The position numbers and the translations under genes were made by a program. From an uncultured Lachnospiraceae bacterium (GTDB lineage: Bacteria; Bacillota; Clostridia; Lachnospirales; Lachnospiraceae), in contig CAKRYR010000013.1 in assembly GCA_934432595.1 (NCBI GenBank), forward strand, positions 1-63,060: DNA of 63,060 nt. Reading direction: 5' to 3'. Below the pieces are notes generated by a model. That model was not told the DNA's origin and made no database searches. It saw nothing but the letters and a program-made list of their open reading frames with translations. This document shows positions 53,101 to 62,615 of the stretch, piece after piece (position 1 is the first letter of the stretch; each line of letters opens with the position of its first letter).

Positions 53101-54816
53101 ATGTCAATTTCATTAGCAATAATATTAATATTTATATTTTTAGCAATAGGCATATGTTCAACCTATTTTATTATGAATACCATTTTTAAGAAGAAAATTC
53201 TTAATAGAGATATGATGTATTGGAGTATTTTGAGCAAATTATTTATGCAAAAGAATAAGAGTGAGCAAGATAGTAAGGCAAAGAATGAATATTTAGCAAA
53301 TATGGCTCATGATATAAGAACGCCAATTAATACTGTTCTAGGCATGAATGAGATGATTTTAAGAGAGAATACTAATGTTGAAATAAATGAGTATTCTAAT
53401 AATATAAAGAGAGCAAGTAATATACTAGTTGAATTAGTAAATGACATTCTAGATATATCTAAAATTGAATCAGGTAATATGGAATTATTAGAGGATTCTT
53501 ATGAGGTAGGGGAATTATTAAATGATGTTATAACTGTAATTAAGGATAAATGTAAGAAAAAGAATTTGCAGTTTGTTGTAAATGTTGATAAGAGTATCCC
53601 ATCACAGTTATATGGAGATGAAAATAAGATAAAACAAGTGTTACTTAATTTATTAACTAATGCTGTTAAGTATACACAGAGCGGAACAGTTACTTTTGAA
53701 ATTAAGGTAATGAATAGAAATGGTTCGGATAATGTTGAATTATATGTGGCTGTAGAAGATACAGGAAGTGGAATTCAACAAGAAAATCTCAAATCTATAT
53801 TTAGTTCCTTTAAAAGAATCGATGAGATTAGAAATACTAAGATTGAGGGAACTGGTCTTGGATTAAATATTGTATATAATTTATTAAAACTAATGAAGAG
53901 TAAAATTGAGGTTCAGAGTGAGTATGGAATAGGATCAAAATTTTATTTTTTATTAGATCAAAAGATTGTAAATAATAGACCAATTGGTGAGTATTTAGAT
54001 AGTTTTAATTCCCAGATTAATAGGAAGAATAATTATAAAGTAGGATTTATTGCACCAGAAGCAAGGATTCTTGTGGTTGATGATAATGAAATGAATCTTT
54101 TAGTTGCAAGTAAGTTATTAAAGGATACTCAGATGAAGATAGACATTGTATCATCAGGTTTTGGATGTTTAGCAAAGATAAACGAGAAAAAATATAATCT
54201 TATATTGATGGATATTAAGATGCCTGAGTTAGATGGTGTTGAAACTTTAAGACGTATTCGTGGAGGAAATAGTATAAATGTTGATACCCCTGTTATTGCC
54301 TTAACTGCTGATGTAGTTGCAGGTGTTAAAGAGAAATATCTAAAAGAAGGATTTATAGATTATATTGCTAAGCCTATAGATGCTAAGAAATTTGAATCTA
54401 AAGTAGGCTCATATATTCCAAAGAGATTATGCAGGGTGGTAAAAGGAAATAGCGATAAAATTATAAATAACAATAATTTAATAAATATGGCAAAAGGATT
54501 AGAGTTTTGTTCTAATGATAGAGAAATGTATGATGAAATATTGTCAACATATTTGCAAAATGGATTGGAGAATATGAAGAAGATTATGCTTGCATATGGT
54601 AATGAAGATTGGACAAATTACAGTATATATATACATTCTTTAAAGAGCACTTCTCTAACTATTGGAGCAGAAAAATTATCATCTTTGGCAAAGCAACTTG
54701 AGGAAGCTGCTGACAAAGGAGATATTCAATTTATAGCTTATAATAATGATATAGCTTTAGACATGTATAAAAGTGTATTGCTTGAAATAGAGAGATATAT
54801 TTCAAGTAAATATTAA
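53101..54816 (+). CDS. Hybrid sensor histidine kinase with REC and Hpt domains
   Basis: One N-terminal helix (residues 4-25) is followed by the dimerisation/phosphoacceptor segment with His70 (MAHDIRTPIN), an ATPase domain with N box (LLNLLTNAVKYTQ) and G boxes (VEDTGSGI, EGTGLGLNI), a receiver domain with Asp371 (LMDIKMPELDGV), and a C-terminal Hpt domain with His512 (IHSLKSTS). All phospho-relay residues are intact. There is almost no extracellular sensor, and no response regulator gene lies beside it. ATG at 53101 follows AGGAGGTG. Confidence 0.95.
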   Translation: MSISLAIILIFIFLAIGICSTYFIMNTIFKKKILNRDMMYWSILSKLFMQKNKSEQDSKAKNEYLANMAHDIRTPINTVLGMNEMILRENTNVEINEYSNNIKRASNILVELVNDILDISKIESGNMELLEDSYEVGELLNDVITVIKDKCKKKNLQFVVNVDKSIPSQLYGDENKIKQVLLNLLTNAVKYTQSGTVTFEIKVMNRNGSDNVELYVAVEDTGSGIQQENLKSIFSSFKRIDEIRNTKIEGTGLGLNIVYNLLKLMKSKIEVQSEYGIGSKFYFLLDQKIVNNRPIGEYLDSFNSQINRKNNYKVGFIAPEARILVVDDNEMNLLVASKLLKDTQMKIDIVSSGFGCLAKINEKKYNLILMDIKMPELDGVETLRRIRGGNSINVDTPVIALTADVVAGVKEKYLKEGFIDYIAKPIDAKKFESKVGSYIPKRLCRVVKGNSDKIINNNNLINMAKGLEFCSNDREMYDEILSTYLQNGLENMKKIMLAYGNEDWTNYSIYIHSLKSTSLTIGAEKLSSLAKQLEEAADKGDIQFIAYNNDIALDMYKSVLLEIERYISSKY

Positions 54817-54863
54817 ATTAGTTAGAAATAAAGTACAAATAATTCTCTGAAATGAGGTATAGT

Positions 54864-55922
54864 ATGAAAGCAAAGAATTTTTGGAAAGACAAGAAAGTAT
54901 TAGTAGTAGGACATACAAGTTTTCATGGTTCATGGTTAATAATATGGTTATTGGAAATGGGAGCTAAGGTAGTTGGATATGGTCTAGCAACTGATAATGA
55001 AGAGGATAATTATGTTCTATGTAAATTAGATGAGAAGATTAAATCTTATATTGGAAATGTAAATGATAAAGAAGTCATAAATAAAGTATTTGAAGAAGAA
55101 AAACCAGAGATTGTTATAGATTTATCAACATTAATGTGCAATGATAAAAGTTCTATGGACATTTATGAAAATAGAATAATGGGAACTTTAAATATACTAA
55201 ATTGTATAAAAAATAGTTCAGAAACTAAGGTTGGAATTATTGTAAATAGTGATGATTGTTATGAAGCGAAAGAACAGTTATGGGGATATAGAGAAAATGA
55301 TACACTTGGAGGATATAATCCATATAGTGCAAGTCAAGCCTGTTCGGGATTAATAATTGCTTCTTATAGACATACTTTTTTGAATATGGAAAACTATTCT
55401 GAACATGGAAAGGCAATAGCAAATGTTCGTGTAGGAAAGGTAATTGGTGGTGGAGATTGGAGAGAAGAAAGTATTATAGCTTCATGTGCAAAGTCATTTG
55501 CAAATAAAGAACCTGCTGTAATAAAATGTTCTAATAACATGATGCCAATACAGCACGTACTTGAACCAATTAGAGGCATAATAATGTTGGTAGAGAAAAT
55601 GTATGAGAACCCTGAAGAATATAGTGAAACGTGGAACTTTGGTTGCGAATATTCCTCATGTATGCATTCATTAGAAGCAGCAGAAAAATTTAAAAAAGAA
55701 TTTAGAAAATGTGAAATACTAGAACTAGATGATAACTCAGAAAACTATGATAATACAACTAAAGTACTTGATATAACAAAGGCAAAATACAAACTAGGAT
55801 GGACTCCAAAATGGACTATAGACAAGACAATATCATATACAGCAGACTGGTATAAAAACTACAAAACCAAGGATGTGTATTCCATATGTAAAAACCATAT
55901 AGAAAAGTATTCATTGATGTAG
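54864..55922 (+). CDS. CDP-glucose 4,6-dehydratase-like protein, degenerate active site
   Basis: The fold and blocks match RfbG-type short-chain dehydratases (FWKDKKVLVVGHTSFHGSWL, WGYRENDTLGGYNPYSASQA, VGKVIGGGDWREE). However, key positions differ: the catalytic YxxxK reads Y154-S-A-S-Q158, so the Lys is Gln; the NAD-binding GxxGxxG reads GHTSFHG, with Ser for the middle Gly; and TSDKCY is replaced by NSDDCY. It may be a non-catalytic homologue or bind another ligand. ATG at 54864 follows GAGGT. It stands alone, not in a sugar operon. Confidence 0.85.
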   Translation: MKAKNFWKDKKVLVVGHTSFHGSWLIIWLLEMGAKVVGYGLATDNEEDNYVLCKLDEKIKSYIGNVNDKEVINKVFEEEKPEIVIDLSTLMCNDKSSMDIYENRIMGTLNILNCIKNSSETKVGIIVNSDDCYEAKEQLWGYRENDTLGGYNPYSASQACSGLIIASYRHTFLNMENYSEHGKAIANVRVGKVIGGGDWREESIIASCAKSFANKEPAVIKCSNNMMPIQHVLEPIRGIIMLVEKMYENPEEYSETWNFGCEYSSCMHSLEAAEKFKKEFRKCEILELDDNSENYDNTTKVLDITKAKYKLGWTPKWTIDKTISYTADWYKNYKTKDVYSICKNHIEKYSLM

Positions 55923-56082
55923 TTTATTTTTTGAAATGGCTCTTTGTTCTGTATAATTTTATTGAGAGAAAAACGTATTGCAATAAGTATAAAATATATT
56001 ATAATATCCATATAAAAAATAATAAAAAACACTCTTTAGCGATAATAGAATTGTAAAAAAGGTTTCAAATCGCGCGGAGCTT

Positions 56083-56127
56083 TACTGTAGTAAAACATCT
56101 TTTTAGACTTTTTATTACAGTACTTAT
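56083..56127. other. Hairpin in the 55.9-56.4 kb gap
   Basis: ACTGTAGTAAAA and TTTTATTACAGT pair with one wobble. The hairpin precedes the large inverted-repeat element and might end transcription of the upstream gene. Confidence 0.5.
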
Positions 56128-56150
56128 TAGACAGGTTTGCATATATAGAT

Positions 56151-56403
56151 TGTAGTAAACAGATTTGAATATTTATATTCATAGATATAATTAGGCAGAT
56201 ATAAAAATTATATAGTATTCAATTTGAGTGGTATTTGCATACCTTGGCACTTAATAAGAGCGAGATAATAATCGAAGCTCGAATTTAGTGCCATTAGGTA
56301 CTGCAACGAAGCGAAAGCGTCCACGAAAATGAATACTCATATACATTTTTATACCGTCACTTATAATCCACCACGAATATAAATATTCAAATCGTCCCTA
56401 GAA
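56151..56403. repeat. Inverted-repeat element copy 5 with structured core, 253 bp
   Basis: GATTTGAATATTTATATTC (56162-56180) and GAATATAAATATTCAAATC (56375-56393) are perfect 19-base inverted copies, and pairing continues inward to AGTATTCA/TGAATACT. The right end is CGTCCCTAGAA. The core at 56231-56320 repeats that of copy 2, with stems TACCT/AGGTA and GAGC/GCTC (56258-56261 with 56277-56280), the same 15-base loop and GCGAAAGC. The arms differ in sequence from copy 2 yet still pair. A partial second end (AATCGTCACTAGAA) follows at about 56414. It fills most of the gap before nfo. Confidence 0.75.
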
Positions 56404-56449
56404 TCCCTCAAGCAAATCGTCACTAGAACAGCAAAAGGAGAAAAAGAAA

Positions 56450-57340
56450 ATGATTTTAGGTTCACATGTTGGAATGAGTGGAAAAGAGATGATGCTTGCA
56501 TCAGCAAAGGAGGCAGCTTCATATGGTGCAAATACATTTATGGCTTATACAGGAGCACCACAGAACACAAGAAGAAAAGAAATATCAGAATTAAATATAG
56601 ATAAGGCATGGGAGTATATGGGCGAGCATGGAATAGATAACATAGTAATACATGCACCATATATAATAAACTTGGCAAATACAGTAAAGCCAGAGACATT
56701 TCAACTTGCTGTAGAATTCTTAGCAGTAGAAATAGAGAGAACAGCAGCAATGAGAAGTAATATACTTGTACTTCATCCAGGTTCACATGTGGGAGCAGGA
56801 GAAGAAGCAGGAATTGAACAGATAATAAAAGGGTTAAATGAAGTATTAACTGCAGATACAGTTCCATATATAGCAATTGAAACTATGGCTGGTAAAGGTA
56901 GTGAAATTGGTAGAACATTTGAAGAAATAGCTAAAATATATGATGGTGTAAAATACAATGATAAGTTAAGAGTATGCTTTGATACGTGTCATACAAATGA
57001 TGCAGGGTATGATATAGTAAATGACTTTGATGGCGTAATAGAGCAATTTGATAAAATAATAGGCAAAGATCAAATAGCAGTATTTCACTTAAATGACAGT
57101 AAAAATGGTTTGGGTGGACATAAGGATAGACATGAAAATATTGGATTTGGATATATAGGATTTGATCCAATTAATTATATAGTACATCATAAAGACTTTG
57201 AAAATATACCAAAGATTCTTGAAACACCGTATGTGCAAATAGGTGATACGAAGAATAAAGTTGCACCGTACAAATTAGAGATAGACATGTTAAAGAAAGG
57301 TGTATTCAATCCAAATTTAATAAATGAATTACAGGGATAG
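56450..57340 (+). CDS. nfo: Endonuclease IV
   Basis: This zinc AP endonuclease cuts DNA at abasic sites in base-excision repair. The metal-ligand blocks are visible: LVLHPGSHVG, IAIETMAGKG, VCFDTCHTNDAGYD, FHLNDSKNGLGGHKDRHENI. The length of 296 residues is normal. AAGGAG precedes the ATG. lspA follows 9 bases later. Confidence 0.96.
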   Translation: MILGSHVGMSGKEMMLASAKEAASYGANTFMAYTGAPQNTRRKEISELNIDKAWEYMGEHGIDNIVIHAPYIINLANTVKPETFQLAVEFLAVEIERTAAMRSNILVLHPGSHVGAGEEAGIEQIIKGLNEVLTADTVPYIAIETMAGKGSEIGRTFEEIAKIYDGVKYNDKLRVCFDTCHTNDAGYDIVNDFDGVIEQFDKIIGKDQIAVFHLNDSKNGLGGHKDRHENIGFGYIGFDPINYIVHHKDFENIPKILETPYVQIGDTKNKVAPYKLEIDMLKKGVFNPNLINELQG

Positions 57341-57349
57341 GGAGAAATT

Positions 57350-57799
57350 ATGATATTTATTATTATAACAATAGGTTTATTTATATTAGAATTATGTATA
57401 AAGAACCATATAGTAAAAACTAAGCCACTTAATGAAGAAGTACCAATAATTAAAGATAAATTAGCTATTCAATATACCCAGAACAAAGGAGCATTTTATA
57501 GTACATTTGAGGATAAATCCAAGGTGATATGTGGATTATCCTCAGGATTCCTGGCTGTATTGTGTATAATTTATTCAGTAATATTATCAAAAAAGGGTCA
57601 TAATATTACAAAACTAGGATTATCTTTAGTTATTTCTGGTGGTTTATCTAATGTATATGATAGGATAAAGAGAAAACATGTAGTTGATTATATATATTGG
57701 GATAAATTAAAAAAGATAATCTTTAACTTGGCAGATGTATTTATATTTATTGGAAGTATACTAACTGTTATTGGAGAAATGACTTTAAAGAATAAATAA
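57350..57799 (+). CDS. lspA: Lipoprotein signal peptidase
   Basis: LspA is a membrane aspartyl protease that cleaves lipoprotein signals, including that of OppA. The motifs are intact: YTQNKGAFYS, GGLSNVYDR with the first catalytic Asp, and FNLADVFIFIG with the second. Four membrane helices are visible in 149 residues. It is somewhat shorter at the N-terminus than E. coli LspA. Confidence 0.9.
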   Translation: MIFIIITIGLFILELCIKNHIVKTKPLNEEVPIIKDKLAIQYTQNKGAFYSTFEDKSKVICGLSSGFLAVLCIIYSVILSKKGHNITKLGLSLVISGGLSNVYDRIKRKHVVDYIYWDKLKKIIFNLADVFIFIGSILTVIGEMTLKNK

Positions 57800-58130
57800 T
57801 ATTATTCGGGTAAAATTATACAAAATAGCAAGTAAGAATAACAACAAATTCTTTAGGTTACAATCGTTGATGGTGTAAACATGTAAACGAAAAAGCAGTC
57901 TGAAATATTCAGTAACTACTCTTTTGTTTACATTATTTACGATTTGGCCAAATTGAACAAAGTGAATGTCCGGATAGCTGTAGCTTATGGATTTTCGATT
58001 CTTTATTCATACCAACAATTATATACAATTTTTAGTATAAATACTACAGCTATTTATGAAATTAATATAAATGGGTATGACAATTAAACCTCAGCAACTG
58101 AGGCTTTTAAAAACTATGATTTTCTATTAT

Positions 58131-58542
58131 TCAGCAACGTAGAGGTTTTCTAATCTGTAGTTTGCCAAGATGCCCACCATATACATTGCACATACAGATT
58201 TTAATTCCATAAAGATGTTCTAGTATTTCTGGCATTTCCATTACACGAAGTTTTGAGAGATATTTTTGGTAACCAAGAATATTTCTACAGAGGGTAAGAT
58301 TTTTCTTTTTAGTAGGTGAACATAATAATCCATAGTTTTTTTAGTTCATCTAAGTATTTTGCACGAAATACTTTAGAGATAACCTGAATGGGAAGAAAGA
58401 AATTTTCACCTTTATCTTTCCACTTATTGTCATGGTATAGACCACCACCTAATAGTATAGTATGAATGTGAGGATGAAAATTCATTTCAGAGCCCCATGT
58501 ATGTAAGATGCATAAAAACCTATTAATTACAAAAAGGAACAT
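58131..58542 (-). pseudogene. IS91-family transposase fragment
   Basis: Minus-strand frames carry LHTWGSEMNFHPHIHTILLG and FFLPIQVISKVFRAKYLDEL, a hallmark stretch of IS91-like transposases. A second frame before the stop at 58131 gives EILEHLYGIKICMCNVYGGH and LGKLQIRKPLRC, the family C-terminus. The catalytic N-terminal half is missing and the frames are shifted, so it is dead. A CCTCAG/CTGAGG hairpin at 58090-58104 and a repeat of ATAGCTGTAG/CTACAGCTAT further left may mark its end. The gap 57800-58130 shows nothing else. Confidence 0.75.
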
Positions 58543-58554
58543 TATAAAAATCTT

Positions 58555-58794
58555 ATGAAAGGAAAAGTAATAAATGAAGTACTTCCTTATGTTGCAGATA
58601 GAGAGAAATTCATATCATTTATAAAATTTTCTATGAAATCTAACCTTTGTAAAAACATTGCACTTGATTGTTGGTTGGAAGACTTAATGTATGGAGAGTA
58701 TTCAACTTATATTTTAACTGAAAAAGGATTTTCTTATTTTAAAGAAAAATATAAAAAGGAAATTGATATTATGCTAAAAGATATAAGTAATTAA
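58555..58794 (+). CDS. Hypothetical protein among IS remnants
   Basis: The 79-residue charged helical protein (REKFISFIKFSMKSNLCKNI) starts at an ATG with a weak binding site. It may be a remnant of an older gene split by the insertions. I see no family. Confidence 0.4.
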   Translation: MKGKVINEVLPYVADREKFISFIKFSMKSNLCKNIALDCWLEDLMYGEYSTYILTEKGFSYFKEKYKKEIDIMLKDISN

Positions 58795-58797
58795 GCA

Positions 58798-58905
58798 ATG
58801 CAAGAAGAGATAGAATCACAAAAAAGAATTGATGATTATTTATCAAAGAATGAAGAACTAAGTTGCATCACGTTAAAAGATGTAGATGAATTACCATTTA
58901 AATAG
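58798..58905 (+). CDS. Small ORF before the istB remnant
   Basis: A 35-residue acidic ORF (MQEEIESQKRIDDYLSKNEE) begins 3 bases after the previous stop and ends 15 bases before istB. No good binding site; possibly the tail of another broken gene. Confidence 0.35.
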   Translation: MQEEIESQKRIDDYLSKNEELSCITLKDVDELPFK

Positions 58906-58920
58906 AAGAGGATGATACAA

Positions 58921-59674
58921 GTGAATACATATAATAGTTTAATAAATAATCTAGAAGAATTAGAGTTAAATAGATTTAGGGAAAATATTGATACATATCT
59001 AGATATGATTGCTAGTGGAAAAAAATTGCACTTGATGCAATATACGAACTTACAAGAAGTGAACTTGTTTTAGAAAACAACAAGCAATAAAAGGATGTTT
59101 TAAAGTTGCACACTTTCCATTCTTAAAAGAAATAAATGAGTTTGATTTTAGATTTCAACCATCAATAGATAAAGCTAAAATAATGGACTTAATGACACTA
59201 AGATTTATAGAAAAGGCTGAGAATATCATATTTTGTGGAATACCTGGAGTTGGCAAGACAAACCTTGCAGTATTCATAGGAATCGAAGCAGCAAAACATA
59301 GATATTGCGTATACTTTATAACTTTTCAAGATTTAATACAGCAATTAAAAAAATCATCTGCAGAAAATCGTTTAGAAGCAAGAACAAAGTGGTTTTGTAG
59401 ATATAAGTTATTGATAATTGATGAACTAGGCTATCAAAAAATGGATGTTGATTCAGCAAATATATTTTTTAAGTTAATAGCAAAAAGATATGAAAGACAA
59501 TCAACAATAATAACAACAAACAGCCCTTTTTAAAAATGGTCAGATATATTCCAAAAACCAGTTTTGACAAATGCGTTATTAAATAGATTACTTCATCATT
59601 GCTCAGTTATAAATATAAATGGTCCTTCATATCGAATGAAAGATCAGATGCAATATATGACTGAAGATAATTAA
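58921..59674 (+). pseudogene. istB: IS21 helper ATPase IstB, broken
   Basis: The GTG at 58921 starts a frame with NNLEELELNRFRENIDTYLD. After one or two frame changes near 59020-59095, the main frame gives the IstB core: FCGIPGVGKTNLAVFIGIEA with the Walker A, LLIIDELGYQKMD with Walker B, and ITTNSPF. A TAA at 59531-59533 interrupts it, after which WSDIF...LLNRLLHHCSVININGPS continues to 59674. No istA transposase is present. This is a decayed IS21 copy. Confidence 0.85.
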
Positions 59675-59677
59675 AAA

Positions 59678-59719
59678 TATCATATAAGAATGTAGGTTTT
59701 CCTACATTCTTATATGATA
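59678..59719. terminator. Perfect 19-bp hairpin between istB and IS1380
   Basis: TATCATATAAGAATGTAGG (59678-59696) and its exact inverse (59701-59719) surround TTTT. The T-run lies on the minus-strand side (TTTTTAATT), with A residues on the plus side, so it acts best against minus-strand transcription. Confidence 0.75.
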
Positions 59720-59789
59720 AAAAAGGGGGTGCGGATATTTTCTGTTGATTTTTTATAATAGCAAAATATTGTAGTTATTAATTTTTTAG

Positions 59790-61435
59790 CCTGAATTATT
59801 CATGTTAATTCAGGTTTAGATAATCAAACTCGCATTATTGCTTGATTTCATTTGATTTTTGCATTTCATCTAAAAAGTGAATTTAAAAAGAGACCCAATT
59901 GTGGTAAAATTTATATGCTAAAAAAAAACTATCACAGAAAGGGTCTCTATATGAATATATTAAACACTAAATCACTAGAATGCAATAAGAAATTTAAAAT
60001 AAATTTTAACGGAGGAGATTTATCCTCTGATGCAGGTGCTCTTTTATTGAAAGAATTCATCTGTAAAGTTGGTTTTGACAAACTTTTTAAACGTATTTTT
60101 AAAACAAATGATACAACTGAAACACGCATCCATAAGGATGATGTAAATCTTTTACAAATAATATTTCAGATTATATGTGGATACTTTGAAGATGATTGTG
60201 CCGATGAACTTTCGTATGATCCAGTTTTAACTGCAATACTTGGTAAGAATAGGCTTGCTTCACAACCGACGTTATCTAGATTCTTTAATCGAATGGATAA
60301 TGACACATTAAAACAGTTTTATCAGTTACAACGCGAAATGAGAAAGATTGTATATGACATTAAGAATCCAGATATAGTTATATTGGATTTAGATTCTACG
60401 CTTCTTGATACTTATGGTCATCAAGAAGGTGAAGGATTTAACTTTCACTATCAGAATCATGGATATCATCCATTGGTATGTTTTGATGGAATGACAGGTG
60501 ATCTTTTAAAAATTGAATTACGCGATGGAACGGCATATTCCAGTACAGGTGTTGTCGATTTTTTACAACCTATTCTTGATGAATTTTTAGAAGATTATTG
60601 GAATACATCTTTAGTTTTACGTGGTGATAGTGGATTTGCAACACCAGAACTTTATAAACAATGTGAAACAAATGGTACCTTTTATGTAATTAGATTAAAA
60701 GAGAATAATATTTTAAGAAGTTATGCCTCATATGCAGATAACATTCTTAGTGAAAAACAGGACTTAATCAAGTAGATTATGCAGTAGAGTATGGAGAGTT
60801 TTACTATCAAGCAAGCTCTTGGGATTATCCAAGAAGAGTTGTTTTTAAAGTAGAGAAACCTGCTAATCAAATAATACATATGTATACATTTATTGTGACA
60901 AATATGGATGGTACACCAGAAGATTTGATTAAATTTTACTGTAAAAGAGGAACTATGGAAAATTATATTAAAGAAAGTAAAAATGGTTTTGATTTTGCCG
61001 CAGTAAGTAGTCATTCAAAAATAGTAAATGCTAATAGAGTTCAGATTCATGCATTAGCATACAATATATTTAATTGGTTTAAGCGATTGGTGCTTCCTAA
61101 TAAAATGAAGAAACATACCATAGATACCATTCGTATAAAATTACTGAAAATCGCAGTAAAAGTAGTTAGTTTCGCAAGATATTTAACGTTTAAACTTTGT
61201 AGCAGTTGTCCTTATAAGGATGAATTCTACAAAACATTAGAAAATATCCAACATTTGCAACCAATGTTTGAATGATGATATTAATGAACCTTGACAGTAA
61301 AAAAAGAACAATTAATTTTTTATAGGGATTTTATACCCTTTTTTAGGATAATTATATTAATTTCGACTATAATTTATTAAAAAAATAATAACCCTGAATA
61401 TATTTATGAGGGAAACACCCTCATGAATAATTCAG
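59790..61435 (+). mobile_element. IS1380-family insertion sequence
   Basis: Perfect 15-base ends CCTGAATTATTCATG (59790-59804) and CATGAATAATTCAGG (61421-61435) enclose 1646 bp, typical of IS1380. TTTAG flanks both sides (59785-59789 and 61436-61440), an apparent 5-bp target duplication. Each end also contains an inner inverted copy of its tip, so both ends could fold into hairpins. Confidence 0.9.
59951..61275 (+). pseudogene. IS1380 transposase, frameshifted
   Basis: The first frame (MNILNTKSLECNKKFKINFN) carries the DDE-type core, including IVILDLDSTLLDTYG and LVLRGDSGFATPELY, up to a stop at 60773-60775. The second frame resumes immediately (VDYAVEYGEFYYQASSWDYP) and runs to 61275, with the third acidic region in RGTMENYIKESKNGFDF. 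A single-base loss near 60765 explains it. The copy is probably inactive in cis. Confidence 0.9.
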
Positions 61436-61478
61436 GTTTAGAGTTTTATTAGTATTTAAATGTATTAATTAACAGTAG

Positions 61479-61511
61479 ATAAAATATAAATAAAATATAA
61501 ATAAAATATAA
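61479..61511. repeat. Triple 11-bp tandem repeat
   Basis: ATAAAATATAA occurs three times in a row just upstream of the promoter at 61521. It could be a slippage tract or an UP-like AT element. Confidence 0.8.
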
Positions 61512-61520
61512 ATGAATATG

Positions 61521-61550
61521 TTGAAATTGTAAATGAATAGATGATACAAT
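61521..61550 (+). promoter_or_regulatory. Promoter of the secreted-protein gene
   Basis: TTGAAA (61521-61526) and TACAAT (61545-61550) are 18 bases apart. A strong AAAGGAGGGGAG at about 61566-61577 then lies 70 bases before the ATG at 61647, with only a short frame without a standard start codon between (ATT GAT ATA ACG...), ending near 61635. Confidence 0.55.
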
Positions 61551-61646
61551 AGTGATAGTTTTAAAAAAGGAGGGGAGTTATTGATATAACGGAAACAAAT
61601 TTTACGAATGGTGAGAATAATAAAAATAATGGATGAGAGAAATTAA

Positions 61647-62600
61647 ATGATTAAAAGTAAGTTAATTAAGGGAATAGCAATTACATTAGTATTTGCAATA
61701 ATGGCAGGGGTAACATTAAATAATTTTGAAACAAAGAAAGCAAAAGCGAGTGCAAAAGAAATAGTTACAGGTGAGACAGCTGAGGAGCAAAAATCAAATA
61801 ATTATGGTTTAAGTTACAATGATTATAAGAGAATATTAAATGGTATAGAAAGAAAAGAAATATCTAGTAGTGAGAACGAAGTTAAAGTGAAAAATAATGA
61901 TAATAGTACCACAATAATTAAAACTAAATCAAAAAATAGAAAGAATTTTGAAATTTTATTAACGAATTCTAATAATAATAAGTATCAAAAATTGGTTAGA
62001 GCAGAAAATGTTCTTACATATTCTAGTGGTAAAATTATAGAAGGAAATTATCAACAAGAGTATGTTTGTTCAAATAACATTAATGATAATTATAATATTG
62101 CTACATGTGGGACTGGCAAAAAATTTTCTACTAAAAAATTTGATACAGGTTTACCATTTATTCCATGTATGGATAAAGTATATTGGTATCAAGAAGAAGA
62201 AGTTGGAAATACTGAGTATTTAAGAATTGGTTGTAAAGCAAACTATAAAATAAAAGTTACAGGCCAAAGTAAAGGTCATAAAACAAATATAAAGCAATAT
62301 AAAAAATATGTTGATGGACAGAGAAAATGTATAAAAAAAGCAGAGACGGCATTTGGAGTAGCTTCTATTGATGTTGTAGTTTCCTATTTGGTCGGAGCAG
62401 GAGTTGCATCATTGTTTGCGGGAGTTGCAGGTCCAGAAGCAGCAGTAGCAGCATTTGCAACAATTATAGCAACAGGATTAGGGATATCTTTAACTGACGC
62501 ATATGATGGAATAAATTATATATTTGATGCATTTGATTATTATGATAAACTAGAAAATGAATATTTACTTATTAGAGATTATGGGAAAAAATATAAATAA
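61647..62600 (+). CDS. Secreted protein with a hydrophobic Gly/Ala-rich segment
   Basis: A signal peptide (LIKGIAITLVFAIMAGVTL) with a likely AxA cleavage near residue 36 starts the 317-residue protein. The polar, Asn/Lys-rich middle has several Cys residues (CSNN, ATCGTG, IPCMDK, IGCKAN). Residues from about 240 to 285 form a long Gly/Ala/Val-rich hydrophobic stretch (SYLVGAGVASLFAGVAGPEA), as in pore-forming or bacteriocin-like proteins. The following gene encodes a small membrane protein. I do not recognise the family; toxin is an inference. Confidence 0.6.
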   Translation: MIKSKLIKGIAITLVFAIMAGVTLNNFETKKAKASAKEIVTGETAEEQKSNNYGLSYNDYKRILNGIERKEISSSENEVKVKNNDNSTTIIKTKSKNRKNFEILLTNSNNNKYQKLVRAENVLTYSSGKIIEGNYQQEYVCSNNINDNYNIATCGTGKKFSTKKFDTGLPFIPCMDKVYWYQEEEVGNTEYLRIGCKANYKIKVTGQSKGHKTNIKQYKKYVDGQRKCIKKAETAFGVASIDVVVSYLVGAGVASLFAGVAGPEAAVAAFATIIATGLGISLTDAYDGINYIFDAFDYYDKLENEYLLIRDYGKKYK

Positions 62601-62615
62601 GAAGGAGAAATAATT

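Noticed and set aside
60740..60800. Programmed frameshift in the IS1380 transposase
   Set aside because: IS1380 elements normally have one intact frame, and I see no slippery heptamer with a downstream structure at the junction; a simple indel is more likely.
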